NCBI GenBank assembly: GCA_022226955.1
Contig: CP092079.1
Coordinates: 1,581,053 to 1,645,052 of the forward strand
Reading direction: 5' to 3'
Source: Nitrospira sp.
Lineage (GTDB): Bacteria > Nitrospirota > Nitrospiria > Nitrospirales > Nitrospiraceae
DNA length: 64,000 nucleotides
Under the pieces are notes generated by a model. It saw only the letters and a list, made by a program, of their open reading frames with translations, did no database searches and was not told the origin of the DNA. The position numbers were made by a program, and so were the translations under genes. Shown here in pieces: positions 53,444 through 63,879 of this stretch. Numbering within the stretch: position 1 is the first letter of the stretch; every line of letters starts with the position of its first letter.

Positions 53444-53655
53444 GACGCGCTTCGCGGTACCACCCTGGTTCGGCGACGCATGACACCGGGTCATCCATCG
53501 CCCTTCATTGGCCCCTTACGAGGGCGAGGCGGAATCCATTACTCGATGTTCACGGATTCGGCTCGGAGGCGAGTTCGGCGTCGCACAAACCGGCTTGCAC
53601 CACCCGCCGGCTCTCTCGTATTTGCGCGATTCGCGTACTACTCCTCGTCGTCGCC
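53393..53655 (-). promoter_or_regulatory. T-box riboswitch (leucine specific) upstream of leuA
   Basis: The minus strand carries all T-box hallmarks in order: Stem I base GACGAGGAGTAGTA (about 53650-53637), Stem I terminal-loop segment AGAGAGCCGGCGGGTGGTGC (53616-53597), a specifier loop GAACTCGCC with Leu codon CTC (53574-53572), the T-box GGTGGTACCGCG at 53464-53453 (complementary to uncharged tRNA 3' NCCA), and the terminator. It begins immediately after the pssA stop. Uncharged tRNA-Leu should prevent termination and raise leuA transcription. Confidence 0.88.
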
Positions 53656-54459
53656 TTACAATTTGGTTTCTACCACAGGCTGATCGGCCTTGTGAAGAGG
53701 TTTCTTTCCGATCGTTTTGACCACCAGCCAGAATAATCGCTCCACCGGCCCCATTAACGCGTAACTGGCAAACACCACAAACACCATCACTTCAGGCCAG
53801 GCCGCGATCATCATGAGCGCAAGAATCCCCCAGACAAGATAGGTAATCTGCTGGCGGCCTTTGAATTTCAGATCCTTGAAGCTGCGATACTTCACGGTGC
53901 TGACCATGAGGAACGACAGGGCGAGCGTGATGATGAGCACTAAGACGGGCTTTACCTCCGCCCCCATCCGCACAATATGATGATCGAGGATCACCAGCGA
54001 GGCGACCACCCCGGCGGCCGCGGGAATCGCCAGCCCGGTAAAGTATTTGCCGTCAGCCAGCGCGACCGTTGAATTGAAGCGCGCGAGCCGCACGGCCCCC
54101 ATCGCCACATAGGCGAACATCACCGCCACGCCAAACATGCCTTGCCCGCTCAATGCCCAGGAGTAAATCAGCAGACCGGGGGCGACACCGAACGACACCA
54201 CGTCGGACAGGGAGTCGTACTCCAATCCGAAATGGCTGGTGCTATTCGTCAGACGAGCCGATTTTCCGTCCAGCACGTCGAAAATCATCGCGACCAAAAT
54301 GGCAATCGCCGCCGCCATATAGTTGGCGTTGAAGACGGACAAGATGGCGTACACGCCGCAAAACAAATTGCCCGTTGTGAGCAGATTGGGAATCAAATGC
54401 ATGGCCTGGCGTTTCCGCGCTTCTTTTCCCAAGGTGTGTCGAAAGCCGCTTGCCTTCAT
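53656..54459 (-). CDS. pssA: CDP-diacylglycerol-serine O-phosphatidyltransferase
   Basis: 267 aa from ATG 54459, overlapping the psd stop by ATGA. Seven to eight membrane helices; the CDP-alcohol phosphatidyltransferase motif reads DVLDGKSARLTNSTSHFG, then EYDSLSDVVSFGVAP. Makes phosphatidylserine, which Psd (upstream gene) decarboxylates to phosphatidylethanolamine. Second in the psd-pssA pair, immediately before the T-box leader. Confidence 0.92.
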   Translation of the reverse strand: MKASGFRHTLGKEARKRQAMHLIPNLLTTGNLFCGVYAILSVFNANYMAAAIAILVAMIFDVLDGKSARLTNSTSHFGLEYDSLSDVVSFGVAPGLLIYSWALSGQGMFGVAVMFAYVAMGAVRLARFNSTVALADGKYFTGLAIPAAAGVVASLVILDHHIVRMGAEVKPVLVLIITLALSFLMVSTVKYRSFKDLKFKGRQQITYLVWGILALMMIAAWPEVMVFVVFASYALMGPVERLFWLVVKTIGKKPLHKADQPVVETKL

Positions 54460-55106
54460 TGCAGATCCCCCAAGATGGTTGCGCCGCCTTTCACACGATC
54501 TCCCACAGCCACTCTCAGCTTCGTGCCGATCGGAAGAAACGTGTCCATCCTCGAACCGAATCGGATTAAACCGAATCGCTCTCCCAGCGTGGCCCGCTCT
54601 TTGGGAGACACCCAGCAGACAATCCGCCGCGCAATGAGCCCCGCCACCTGCACACACAACACCTTCGCGCCGTTGGCCGCCTTAATCATAAGCGCATTCT
54701 GCTCGTTCTTCACGGTCGCTTCGGGCTTGCTGGCGACCAAAAAGAGCCCCGGCTGATACTGGACATCTTCAATGACCCCTTCGCAAGGGATTCGATTGAT
54801 ATGCACATCGAAGACGTTGAGAAAAATCGTGACGCGGAGGCTGCGTTCCTTGAGGTAGCGCGGCTCGAATTCTTCTTGAATGGCGATGACTTTTCCATCG
54901 CCCGGCGCCACGACCAGGCCGGGACCTTCCGGGATGATCCGCGCCGGGTTGCGGAAAAACCACGACACGAACAGCGTAAAACCAGCCCCCACCACGGCAA
55001 CCGGCGTCCACCCCAGCCACCCAGCACAAAGTGTAACGCCCACGGTCGCGCCAATGAAGGGAAATCCTTCTTTGGCAAAGGGAATGCCGACTGCGCGATC
55101 AGCCAC
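54456..55106 (-). CDS. psd: Phosphatidylserine decarboxylase proenzyme
   Basis: 216 aa from GTG 55106 (AAGGGA 8 nt upstream); a longer frame to 55271 overlaps ilvC. Two N-terminal membrane segments, then VVAPGDGKVIAI, FLNVFDVHINRIP and the self-cleavage motif FGSRMDTF (Gly-Ser near residue 176), typical of the short type II enzymes. Processing yields the pyruvoyl-containing alpha chain. Makes phosphatidylethanolamine. Confidence 0.92.
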   Translation of the reverse strand: MADRAVGIPFAKEGFPFIGATVGVTLCAGWLGWTPVAVVGAGFTLFVSWFFRNPARIIPEGPGLVVAPGDGKVIAIQEEFEPRYLKERSLRVTIFLNVFDVHINRIPCEGVIEDVQYQPGLFLVASKPEATVKNEQNALMIKAANGAKVLCVQVAGLIARRIVCWVSPKERATLGERFGLIRFGSRMDTFLPIGTKLRVAVGDRVKGGATILGDLQ

Positions 55107-55120
55107 AGGGATCGTCCCTT

Positions 55121-56197
<1,077 letters not shown>

Positions 56198-56716
56198 CTA
56201 CTCGCGCGCCACTTTCTTCGGATGCGCCGCACCCGCTCGAATCGGCTCCCGCGCCACAGCCACCCGCCCGGTTCGAGTCAATTCCTTGATCCCCAGTGGC
56301 TGCAACAGATTGATGATGGCTTCAATCTTTTGAGGATCGCCGGTGACTTCGATCGTGTAGGTACCCGGCGTCGAATCGATAATGTTGGCTCGGAAAATAT
56401 CCGCGATCCTGAGCGCCTCCGCCCGGTCTTCGACCTTGGTATGCACCTTGATCAACGCGGTCTCGCGCGACACAAACTCGCTCTCGTTCAGATCGACGAC
56501 CTTGATCACATCGATAAGCTTATTGAGATGCTTCACGATCTGCTCGATGATGCGATCGTCGCCCGATGTCACAATCGTCATCTGCGACATCGACGGATCC
56601 AGCGTCGGCGCCACCGACAAGCTCTCGATATTGAATCCCCGCCCGCTGAACAGCCCGGCGACGCGGGACAACACCCCGAATTTATTTTCAACCGTGACGG
56701 AAATAATGTGTTCCAT
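56198..56716 (-). CDS. ilvH: Acetolactate synthase small (regulatory) subunit
   Basis: 172 aa: ACT domain at the N-terminus (HIISVTVENKFGVLSRVAGL with FSGRGFNIESLSVAPT) and a C-terminal ACT-like half. It confers valine feedback inhibition on IlvB. Lies 11 bp downstream of ilvB. Confidence 0.94.
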   Translation of the reverse strand: MEHIISVTVENKFGVLSRVAGLFSGRGFNIESLSVAPTLDPSMSQMTIVTSGDDRIIEQIVKHLNKLIDVIKVVDLNESEFVSRETALIKVHTKVEDRAEALRIADIFRANIIDSTPGTYTIEVTGDPQKIEAIINLLQPLGIKELTRTGRVAVAREPIRAGAAHPKKVARE

Positions 56717-56727
56717 ATTCTGGTACC

Positions 56728-58503
56728 TTACGCGGTCAAAACCGTATCGTTGCCATCCGGAGCCACTTTCTTTCCACCCGCCTGTTTATCTTTCAACTCC
56801 GGCGGATCCTCCAGAATCATCTCGTGATTGCACCCGCCGGCTGGAATCATCGGGTACACGTTTTCAAACCGATAGGTCGGCACATCCACAATCACCGGCC
56901 CATTCACCGCGATGGCTTCCTTGAGCACCGCGTCAAGATCGCCCACCTTGTTCGCCCGCAGACCGACGGCCCCGTAGGCTTCCGCCAGCTTCACAAAGTC
57001 CGGCGTATTCTCCAGATCGCTGGACGCATAGCGGCCCTGGTAGAACAAATCCTGCCACTGCCGCACCATGCCGTGGAACCGGTTGTTCAGAATAATGATC
57101 TTGACCGGAAGCTTGTTGACGACCGCCGTGGCCATTTCCTGCATATTCATCTGAATGCTGCCGTCTCCCGCAATGCAGAGCACCAGCCGTCCTGGAAAGG
57201 CCGCCTGCGCGCCCATCGCCGCGGGAAATCCAAAGCCCATGGTCCCCAGCCCACCGGACGTCAACCAGCGATTCGGCTTCGCCAGCTTGAAATACTGCGC
57301 GGCCCACATCTGATGCTGGCCCACATCGGTGGCGACAATCGGGTCCCGGTCTTTCGTGAGTTCATACAGACGCTTCACCACGTACTGCGGCTTGATGGGT
57401 CCCTCCGCATCCTGCTGATACGCCAATGGATGGGCGGCTTCCCACTCTCGAATTTGCGTCCACCACGGTTTCCGCAATTCCTTCTGCTCGCCATTCACCG
57501 ACGCGCGAAGAATCTGATTCAGCTCGCGCAGAACGGTCTTGCAGTCTCCGACGATCGGAATATCGACGTGGATGTTTTTTCTGATCGAGGTCGGATCGAT
57601 ATCGACATGAATCACTTTGGCATAGGGACAAAACTCCGACACCTTCCCAGTCACCCGGTCGTCGAAGCGCGCGCCGATCGCAATGACGAGGTCGGAATAA
57701 TGCATCGCCATGTTGGCTTGATAAGTCCCGTGCATGCCCAGCATGCCCAGCGACAACTGATGTTCGCCAGGGAATGCTCCAAGGCCCATCAACGTCATAT
57801 CGACTGGAATCTGCGTCAGTTCAGCCAGCTCGATCAATTCCGCCGAAGCCCCCGAAAACACCACGCCGCCGCCGACGTAAAGAATCGGTTTCTTGGCCTT
57901 CATGATGGCTTCGGCCGCCTGCTTGATCTGCCACTTGTTGCCGTCGTACGTCGGGTTGTATCCGCGGATCGAGACGGAGTTGGGATAGACAAATTCCGTC
58001 GTCGCCATCGAAACGTCTTTGGGAATATCGACGAGAACCGGACCGGGCCGGCCCGTCGTCGCGATGTAGAACGCCTCTTTGATCGTCATTGCAAGATCGG
58101 CAACATCCTTCACCAAGAAGTTGTATTTGGTGCAGGGGCGGCTGAGCCCGATATTGTCGGCTTCCTGAAACGCATCGTTGCCGATCAAGCTCGTAGGCAC
58201 CTGGCCGCTGAAGCAGACCAGCGGAACGGAATCCATGTAGGCATCGGCTAGAGCCGTAATGACATTCGTCATGCCGGGACCGGACGTCACCAAGCACACG
58301 CCCGCTTTCCCCGTCGCCTTGGCATAGCCCTCGGCCATGTGGCCGGCGCCCTGCTCATGCCGCGTTAAGATGACCTCTAGGTCTTTCTGCTGATGAAGCA
58401 TGTCGAACAGCTTGAGCACCACGCCACCCGGCAGCGCAAAGATCGTTTTGACGCCTTCGCGCTTCAGGCACTCGATAAAAATCTCAGATCCGTTGAGCTT
58501 CAT
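56728..58503 (-). CDS. ilvB: Acetolactate synthase large (catalytic) subunit
   Basis: 591 aa, ThDP enzyme: GSEIFIECLKREGVKTIFAL, catalytic Glu region VILTRHEQGAGHMAEGYAKA, the ThDP motif GDGSIQMNMQEMATAVVNKL and the closing NNRFHGMVRQWQDLFY. Full length. GGGAGGG lies upstream of ATG 58503. First gene of the branched-chain run, with promoter at 58633-58662 and a leader of about 120 nt that shows no Leu/Val/Ile-rich peptide. Confidence 0.96.
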   Translation of the reverse strand: MKLNGSEIFIECLKREGVKTIFALPGGVVLKLFDMLHQQKDLEVILTRHEQGAGHMAEGYAKATGKAGVCLVTSGPGMTNVITALADAYMDSVPLVCFSGQVPTSLIGNDAFQEADNIGLSRPCTKYNFLVKDVADLAMTIKEAFYIATTGRPGPVLVDIPKDVSMATTEFVYPNSVSIRGYNPTYDGNKWQIKQAAEAIMKAKKPILYVGGGVVFSGASAELIELAELTQIPVDMTLMGLGAFPGEHQLSLGMLGMHGTYQANMAMHYSDLVIAIGARFDDRVTGKVSEFCPYAKVIHVDIDPTSIRKNIHVDIPIVGDCKTVLRELNQILRASVNGEQKELRKPWWTQIREWEAAHPLAYQQDAEGPIKPQYVVKRLYELTKDRDPIVATDVGQHQMWAAQYFKLAKPNRWLTSGGLGTMGFGFPAAMGAQAAFPGRLVLCIAGDGSIQMNMQEMATAVVNKLPVKIIILNNRFHGMVRQWQDLFYQGRYASSDLENTPDFVKLAEAYGAVGLRANKVGDLDAVLKEAIAVNGPVIVDVPTYRFENVYPMIPAGGCNHEMILEDPPELKDKQAGGKKVAPDGNDTVLTA

Positions 58504-58632
58504 ATCGTTTCCCTCCCCCGGATACCCGGAGTACTGTTTTCAAGAACGTGCAGCCCTTCACAAGATGGCCAGAAGAGGCCTCCGGTCGATCCACCAAGAA
58601 ATTTGTGCAATATCAATAGGAAAGAATGGGAG

Positions 58633-58662
58633 ATCCTAACACCACGCCAGATAAGGGGTCAA
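58633..58662 (-). promoter_or_regulatory. Sigma-70-like promoter upstream of ilvB
   Basis: Minus strand TTGACC (58662-58657), 18-bp spacer, TAGGAT (58638-58633), 130 bp before the ilvB start. Confidence 0.6.
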
Positions 58663-58738
58663 GAGCCGCTCGGCCATCGCACCTCCTCAACGCCGCCGAA
58701 ACGACAAGGGAAACGAGTCATTGCCGGAGACAAAAAAG

Positions 58739-59171
58739 CGCGAGCGAGGAAACCTATAAGCCGGATTCTGTCCCGCATGAACCGGAGTCCATGCCTGGGT
58801 GATCATTTCTCTGGGATTCGAGTTACCCCGAACCTCGAGCGACCTACCCGAAGACCTCGACCGGGCCAGTCGTTGCGCCGCGCCCTTGCGAGCGCCGCAC
58901 GTGTCTTCCTATTTGGCCTTGCACCGGGCGACGCTTACCGTGCCAGCGATGTCACCATCCCTGCGGTGGGCTCTTACCCCGCCGTTTCACCCTTACCTGA
59001 GCCGCAGCGGCGAGAGCGAATCCCGTCGCCTTGGCCATCGGCGGTTTGTTTTCTGTGGTGCAGGTGTCGGATTGCTCCGCCTGGGGATTACCCAGCGCCC
59101 CGCCCATGGAGTCCGGACTTTCCTCCCGGCACACAAGGTACCGAGCGATCACCCAGTCTCCTCTCTCGCGC
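58739..59171 (-). ncRNA. rnpB: RNase P RNA, bacterial type A
   Basis: About 433 nt. Minus strand 5' region GCGCGAGAGAGGAGACTGGG, then the conserved GAGGAAAGTCCGGACTCCAT (P4 5' strand), a central GGTAAGGGTGAAACGGCGGG-type core and the 3' ACAGAATCCGGCTTATAGGT (P4 3' strand). The ends pair (GCGCGAG with CTCGCGC, stem P1) and the 3' end runs into a TTTTTT tract (58738-58733). Catalytic RNA of tRNA 5' maturation. The start was set from the promoter and P1. Confidence 0.95.
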
Positions 59172-59177
59172 CGCCGC

Positions 59178-59207
59178 AGTATAGGGGAAGGAGGCGGACA
59201 GTGACAA
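59178..59207 (-). promoter_or_regulatory. Sigma-70-like promoter of rnpB
   Basis: Minus strand TTGTCA (59207-59202), 18-bp spacer, TATACT (59183-59178); +1 expected near 59171, consistent with stem P1 of the RNA. Confidence 0.8.
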
Positions 59208-59262
59208 GGATCCGCCGCGCCGGACGCCCCAATGAAGCCCTGATCGATCGGCAAAACCTTTT

Positions 59263-60132
59263 CTACGATCCTCCGACAACCGGCAAGTTCGCCGCCGGCA
59301 CGGGCGGCTTCGTCTCGTAGATCGCCATCGCTTCTGGCATCCACTTCTTTAATTGTGCAATACGAGTCTCATGACCAGGGTGGGTGGACAAGAATTCGGC
59401 CTGAGCGCCTCCACCTGAATGCTGCGCCATCCGCTCCCATAAATGAACGGACTCACGCGGATCGTAGCCCGCATCGGCGGCCAAAAGAATCCCGATATAG
59501 TCGGCCTCCGACTCGTGCTTCCGGCTAAATGGCAAGAGGACACCGACCTGGGCGCCTGCCCCCAGCGCCGCCATCGCCGCTTGCGACATTAACCCGTTGC
59601 TACCGCTGGCGCCGGCGGCCGCACCTGCCACTTGCAACGCCGCGTTCGTCAATTGCCCCTGACTCATTCGCTCCGCCCCATGCCGCGCCAAAGCATGAAC
59701 GACCTCATGCCCCATGACCGCCGCCAACCCGGCCTCTGTTTTCGCGACTGAAAAGATTCCGGTATAGACCGCAATCTTTCCACCCGGCAACGCAAACGCG
59801 TTCAACGTCTTGTCATCTTTAATCACTGTGACTTCCCACTGAAACTGTTGCGCCATCTCTCCGTACTTCGAGCGTTTCGCCGCCTCGATAATCCGCGCCG
59901 CCACGCGCTTGACCGGCTCGATCTCGCGCAGATCCTGCGACGGCTTCATTTTTGGGTCGCTTTTCACCTGGCTATAGGCTTGCGCGCCCATTTGATTTTC
60001 CTCTTCGACCGACGTCATGAGCAACTGCGAGCGCCCCGTGTAGGGATTCGTTTCGCATCCGCCAATCCCCAACAACACACAGAGCATGACTCCAGCCACT
60101 GTGAATCGCCTTATCCGCATCCCGTGCCTCAT
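59263..60132 (-). CDS. M48-family metalloprotease, lipoprotein
   Basis: 289 aa from ATG 60132 (GGAGA 7 nt upstream). Lipobox GIGGC (Cys26). Zinc site HEVVH at 142-146 in AAVMGHEVVHALARHG, third ligand in ESEADYIG, then THPGHETRIAQLKKWMPEA. Belongs to the LoiP/YcaL/BepA-like periplasmic peptidases that degrade misfolded outer-membrane proteins. Divergent from rnhC. Confidence 0.9.
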   Translation of the reverse strand: MRHGMRIRRFTVAGVMLCVLLGIGGCETNPYTGRSQLLMTSVEEENQMGAQAYSQVKSDPKMKPSQDLREIEPVKRVAARIIEAAKRSKYGEMAQQFQWEVTVIKDDKTLNAFALPGGKIAVYTGIFSVAKTEAGLAAVMGHEVVHALARHGAERMSQGQLTNAALQVAGAAAGASGSNGLMSQAAMAALGAGAQVGVLLPFSRKHESEADYIGILLAADAGYDPRESVHLWERMAQHSGGGAQAEFLSTHPGHETRIAQLKKWMPEAMAIYETKPPVPAANLPVVGGS

Positions 60133-60245
60133 AGATATGTCTCCGTGCATCTGCTCATCAGTTTCATCATCTGAATAAATTGACCGCCCCCGCTCGATTC
60201 GATAGATTACCGCGCCCTAGCTATTTTTTCTACCGGGAGATCCGA

Positions 60246-60902
60246 GTGGCCAGCCCTCCCCCATCCATCGAACGCATCGGCATCGACGAGTCGGGAAAAG
60301 GCGACTACTTTGGCCCGCTCGTGATTGCCGCCGTCTTTGTGGATGCCGTAACCCAAGACGAACTGGCCCTCATGCAGGTGCGAGACAGCAAGAAAATCTC
60401 GGACGGCCGGATCCTTGACATGGCGCCGGACATCAAACGCATCTGCCCCCACAGCATCGTCGCCATCGGCCCGCAGAAATACAATGAACTGTACGCAAAG
60501 ATAAAGAACTTGAATCGCTTGCTGGCCTGGGGTCATGCCCGCGCCCTGGAAAATCTGCTCGATAAGGTATCGTCTACTCGCGCGATTGCCGATCAATTCG
60601 GAGACGAGCGGCTGATTCTGAACGCACTCCAAGCCAAGGGCCGCACGATTGTGCTGGAACAACGCCACAAAGCCGAATCAGACATGGCCGTCGCCGCAGC
60701 GTCGATCCTCGCGCGCGCCGAGTTTTTGACTCGACTTAACCGGCTATCCGAAGAGGTGGGGGTAACACTTCCGAAGGGAGCATCGGCCACCGTAGAACTA
60801 GCCGCTCGAATGGTGGTGAAGAAACACGGACAGGAACGGCTGGAACAGGTCGCAAAGATGCACTTCAAAACAACTCAAGCCGTACTGGCAAGACTCGCCT
60901 AG
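60246..60902 (+). CDS. rnhC: Ribonuclease HIII
   Basis: 218 aa from GTG 60246, preceded by GGGAG at a good spacing; a TTG at 60180 would add 22 residues. Catalytic block IERIGIDESGKGDYFGPLVI (Asp-Glu), followed by DSKKISDGRILDMA and ESDMAVAAASILARAEFLTR. RNase HIII removes RNA from RNA-DNA hybrids and is less common than HI/HII. The TBP-like N-terminal domain of typical RNase HIII (about 300 aa) is largely missing, so this is a short form. Confidence 0.88.
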   Translation: MASPPPSIERIGIDESGKGDYFGPLVIAAVFVDAVTQDELALMQVRDSKKISDGRILDMAPDIKRICPHSIVAIGPQKYNELYAKIKNLNRLLAWGHARALENLLDKVSSTRAIADQFGDERLILNALQAKGRTIVLEQRHKAESDMAVAAASILARAEFLTRLNRLSEEVGVTLPKGASATVELAARMVVKKHGQERLEQVAKMHFKTTQAVLARLA

Positions 60903-60934
60903 CGCAGTTTCTTGCGGCTGTGTCCAGTCTTGTG

Positions 60935-61386
60935 CGATTGCCTCCTGGTTACTATGTGACCTGGGGGGCCAATTCGAGAATGAACAGCGCGCTATGGCTC
61001 GCTTAGCCATCGCGGTACCCCTGGTGATCGGACTGATTTTTCTCCTCCTGTACTTCACATTCGGCAATCTCCGCCAAGCGGCGCTGGTTGTGCTGGCAAT
61101 TCCGTTTGCTATGAGTCGGTGGTCTCGCGGCGTTGCTGATCGGCGGACTCTATCTCTCGGTTCCGGCCTCCGTAGGATTCACGCTCTCTTTGGCGTAGCC
61201 GTTCTCAATGGCGTCGTGAAGATCTCGGACCTTAACGAGTTACGCCAAGAGGGTATGCCGCTCCATGAGGCGGCTCTTGGACTCATGCCGCTGCTTCTGG
61301 CCAGTGGGCTTGGCTCTGAAATCCAGCGTCCCTTAGCGACCGTCGTCATCGGCGGATTAATCTCGTCTACGGCGCTGACATTGTAG
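60935..61386 (+). pseudogene. Remnant of a CzcA/CusA-type RND efflux pump
   Basis: The translation holds fragments of the C-terminal part of a heavy-metal RND pump: LPPGYYVTWG at the start, then MARLAIAVPLVIGLIFLLLY, then LRQEGMPLHEA and RPLATVVIGGLISSTALTL. A base appears to be missing in the run of G near 60961-60966, a second frame change near 61110 is later restored near 61185, and about 25 residues before the final block are missing. No start codon or RBS of its own. It is a decayed piece of a metal-efflux gene, not functional. Confidence 0.8.
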
Positions 61387-61444
61387 GATGGTGACGTGCT
61401 TCGATCGCCTCAGTGCGGACAGACGGAGTCTGCTTCCGCCTTGT

Positions 61445-63073
61445 TCAGATCGCATGCAGCGCGTTGAGCAAGGTGCTCTCCCGAATGGGTTTAGATAAGA
61501 ACAGCACATCACTGTCGAGCATGAGGTCTTGATGCATGATCCCTGACATGCAGACAACGTGGATCTTCGGGTAGCGCAACTTCACCGTAGAGAGCAGTTC
61601 CAGGCCGGAGCCTGGCCCAGAAAGATTGATGTCGGTCAACAGGGCATCGGTTGTGCCGGCATGGGTGCGCAACCAGGCAAGCGCGCCGTTGACGGCAGCC
61701 TCGCGATGGCAGTTGTGGCCGATCTCTTCAATCATCCCGTTAATCGAATTGGCCACGTCCGGATCGTCCTCCACGAGGAGAATGTTCAGCCGTTTCCACG
61801 TGGAGGGTGGCCTGAGTTCGGTGGCGAGGATGCAGTCATCCGCCGCTTCAACGCGTGGGAAATACAGTCGGAAACAGGCACCTCGATTAATCGAGGTCTT
61901 CAACTCGATGTCGCCGCCGCTTTGCTTGAGGAAGCCGTAGACCATGGCTAACCCCATGCCAGACCCCTGTCCGGGCGACTTGGTGGTGAAAAACGGCTCG
62001 AACGCTCTCCGCGCGATGTCTGGTGTCATGCCGCCGCCGCTATCCTGGACTTCAAGCGCAACACCTTGGGGGGCCACATCGGTCGGTTCGGCCAGCCGCC
62101 AGCCAGTCTCCACTTGGGTCGCCGGTCTGGTTTTGATAGCCAACGTCCCACCGTCAGGCATGGCATCCCGCGCATTGACCACGAGGTTGAGAATCGCTGA
62201 TTCGAATTGGGTTTTGTCGACACGAATGTGATCTGCGTTGCTCCGAAAATCAAACGAGAGGTGAATATTATCGCGGAGCGAGGTCCGGAGCAGCGCTTGC
62301 ATGGCCTCCAGTGTTTTGTGCACGGACAGGACCGTGGGTCGCAGCATCTGCTTGCATCCATAGGACATCAGCTGCGACGTGAGGGCCGCCGCCTTGTCGA
62401 TCACTTTGTCGATGGTCTTGATATGCGCGAGCGCGTCAGGGTTCTGAACCTTCCTCTGAGCCAAATAGCTCGCCCCGGTAATCACTGACAGAAAATTATT
62501 GAAGTCATGCGCGATCCCACTGACCAACTGGCTCATCGTTTCGTGCTTCTGCAGTGCGATCAGTTTTTCTTCGGCCGCGACCAACTCGGTCACATCGCTG
62601 CCCGACATGATCAGAAACTCCGGTTCGCCCGCGCTGTTGAAGATTGGTTGATAGGACACAACGATGCAACGGGCCTGGTCTTTCGCTAGAATGTTGAGCC
62701 GGTAACGCACACCGAGGACTCCATTGGCGGCCCGGCGAACACGGGGCAAAATAATAGGGTGCAGATATTCCGGCAGATATTCCTCTACCGTCAGCCCTCG
62801 CCAGGTGGGTTTGTCCGAATTCACCATGTTGACGTAGCATTGATTGGCATAGATGTACTTCAGGTTGAGGTCAAGAATTGCGACCATCGACGGGACCGCT
62901 TCCAGCACATTGGCGGCGACGCGGAGTGACTGGGGTTTCGTGAGATCCTCAATCGACAGCGGTGTGGCCCCTTGGAAGGGTGTGAAATAGTGGGGCGGCG
63001 AGCAGCGAAGAGTTTGCTCGGGGTCCGGATCAACAATATCAGCGAGTGAGTCGGATTCTGGATGAGAAGTCAT
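61445..63073 (-). CDS. Hybrid sensor histidine kinase (PAS, HisKA, HATPase, receiver)
   Basis: 542 aa from ATG 63073 (GGAGG 7 nt upstream; longer frame to 63121 unlikely). PAS region about 70-185 (VAILDLNLKYIYANQCYVNM), HisKA with phospho-His in VSGIAHDFNNFLSVITGASY, HATPase with NARDAMPDGG (N box) and GSGMGLAMVYGFLKQSGG, and a C-terminal receiver with phospho-Asp in LLTDINLSGPGSG. The FNNFLS variant is typical of PAS-containing hybrid kinases. No membrane segment, so a cytoplasmic sensor. No response-regulator gene is adjacent. Confidence 0.9.
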   Translation of the reverse strand: MTSHPESDSLADIVDPDPEQTLRCSPPHYFTPFQGATPLSIEDLTKPQSLRVAANVLEAVPSMVAILDLNLKYIYANQCYVNMVNSDKPTWRGLTVEEYLPEYLHPIILPRVRRAANGVLGVRYRLNILAKDQARCIVVSYQPIFNSAGEPEFLIMSGSDVTELVAAEEKLIALQKHETMSQLVSGIAHDFNNFLSVITGASYLAQRKVQNPDALAHIKTIDKVIDKAAALTSQLMSYGCKQMLRPTVLSVHKTLEAMQALLRTSLRDNIHLSFDFRSNADHIRVDKTQFESAILNLVVNARDAMPDGGTLAIKTRPATQVETGWRLAEPTDVAPQGVALEVQDSGGGMTPDIARRAFEPFFTTKSPGQGSGMGLAMVYGFLKQSGGDIELKTSINRGACFRLYFPRVEAADDCILATELRPPSTWKRLNILLVEDDPDVANSINGMIEEIGHNCHREAAVNGALAWLRTHAGTTDALLTDINLSGPGSGLELLSTVKLRYPKIHVVCMSGIMHQDLMLDSDVLFLSKPIRESTLLNALHAI

Positions 63074-63121
63074 GGTGTCCTCCCTGCGGCAACTCGTGAA
63101 CCGCGATACCGGTAGGCCCAA

Positions 63122-63879
63122 TTCACCCCAGCGGACGATCCGGTAAACTCTCGCCTCGTGTCGTCCGGAGACTCTATCTAAGCGTTTGTCACAGGCTCAT
63201 TTTCTGACTAGGCTCACGCAGGGTCTGTTCAATAAGCTGTCTTCGTGAGCGTATGCTCAGCCGCTGCTTAGGCGAGACATTGTAATAGATAATATTATGC
63301 TAGCTCAACACAAACTTCATCGGCAGGCAGAGGACTTGTTCAATGGCAAATGACAATGGGGTTAGCATGAGTATTGACTTACAGCACTACTCACCCGCCG
63401 TTCAACCGGACGCACAAAACGGCAATGAGCCAGCCAACAATCTATAGTAGGGTCAGGTCTCGCAATCACATACTGACCGCTTCAACACTTGAATTCCACT
63501 TGCGGCAACCGCCGGCTCATCGTAACCAGGTGAACACCCTGATGAGCCGTGCCTGCCCATCTTTCCGCTGAGGCACAACATACAACGACGGTCGCCGAGA
63601 CCATGTCTGTCGGCAGAGGATCTCGCGATTCACGCGGTGGATTAATCCAGGGAAGATGGTGGCACGATGAGAACGAGAGCACTACGAGGTGGAGACTGAC
63701 GGGATATCCGCTATAGACAAAAACCTGTTGAGAGACTACGAACGGAGTTGAAAGCTGATCAACCTATTGAGAGGGTCAAGAGGAGCGGGAAAAGTCTGAC
63801 CTGAGGTATTCGCCGAACGAGCAGCTATCGACTTGACCTTAACAACTGACACGCCGGCGTAAAGGAATAGGCGTCTCGC
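63122..63879. other. About 760 bp with no convincing gene
   Basis: Open frames here lack ribosome binding sites and protein-like composition. A 7-bp inverted repeat (GCTCACG / CGTGAGC) occurs near 63212-63250, and AGTAGGGTCAGGTCTCGCAA at about 63447-63466 recalls sequences seen beside REP-associated transposases; too little remains to assign an element. Confidence 0.5.

Noticed and set aside
58504-58632. Attenuator peptide in the ilvB leader
   Set aside because: No short ORF rich in Leu/Val/Ile codons; no terminator hairpin with T-run.
58393-59184. 263-aa open frame across ilvB 5' end and rnpB
   Set aside because: It reads through the RNase P RNA gene on the opposite strand; no protein-like features.
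63374-63571. Short open frame in the gene-poor region
   Set aside because: No RBS, no recognisable composition; only a weak transposon-associated sequence was seen nearby.
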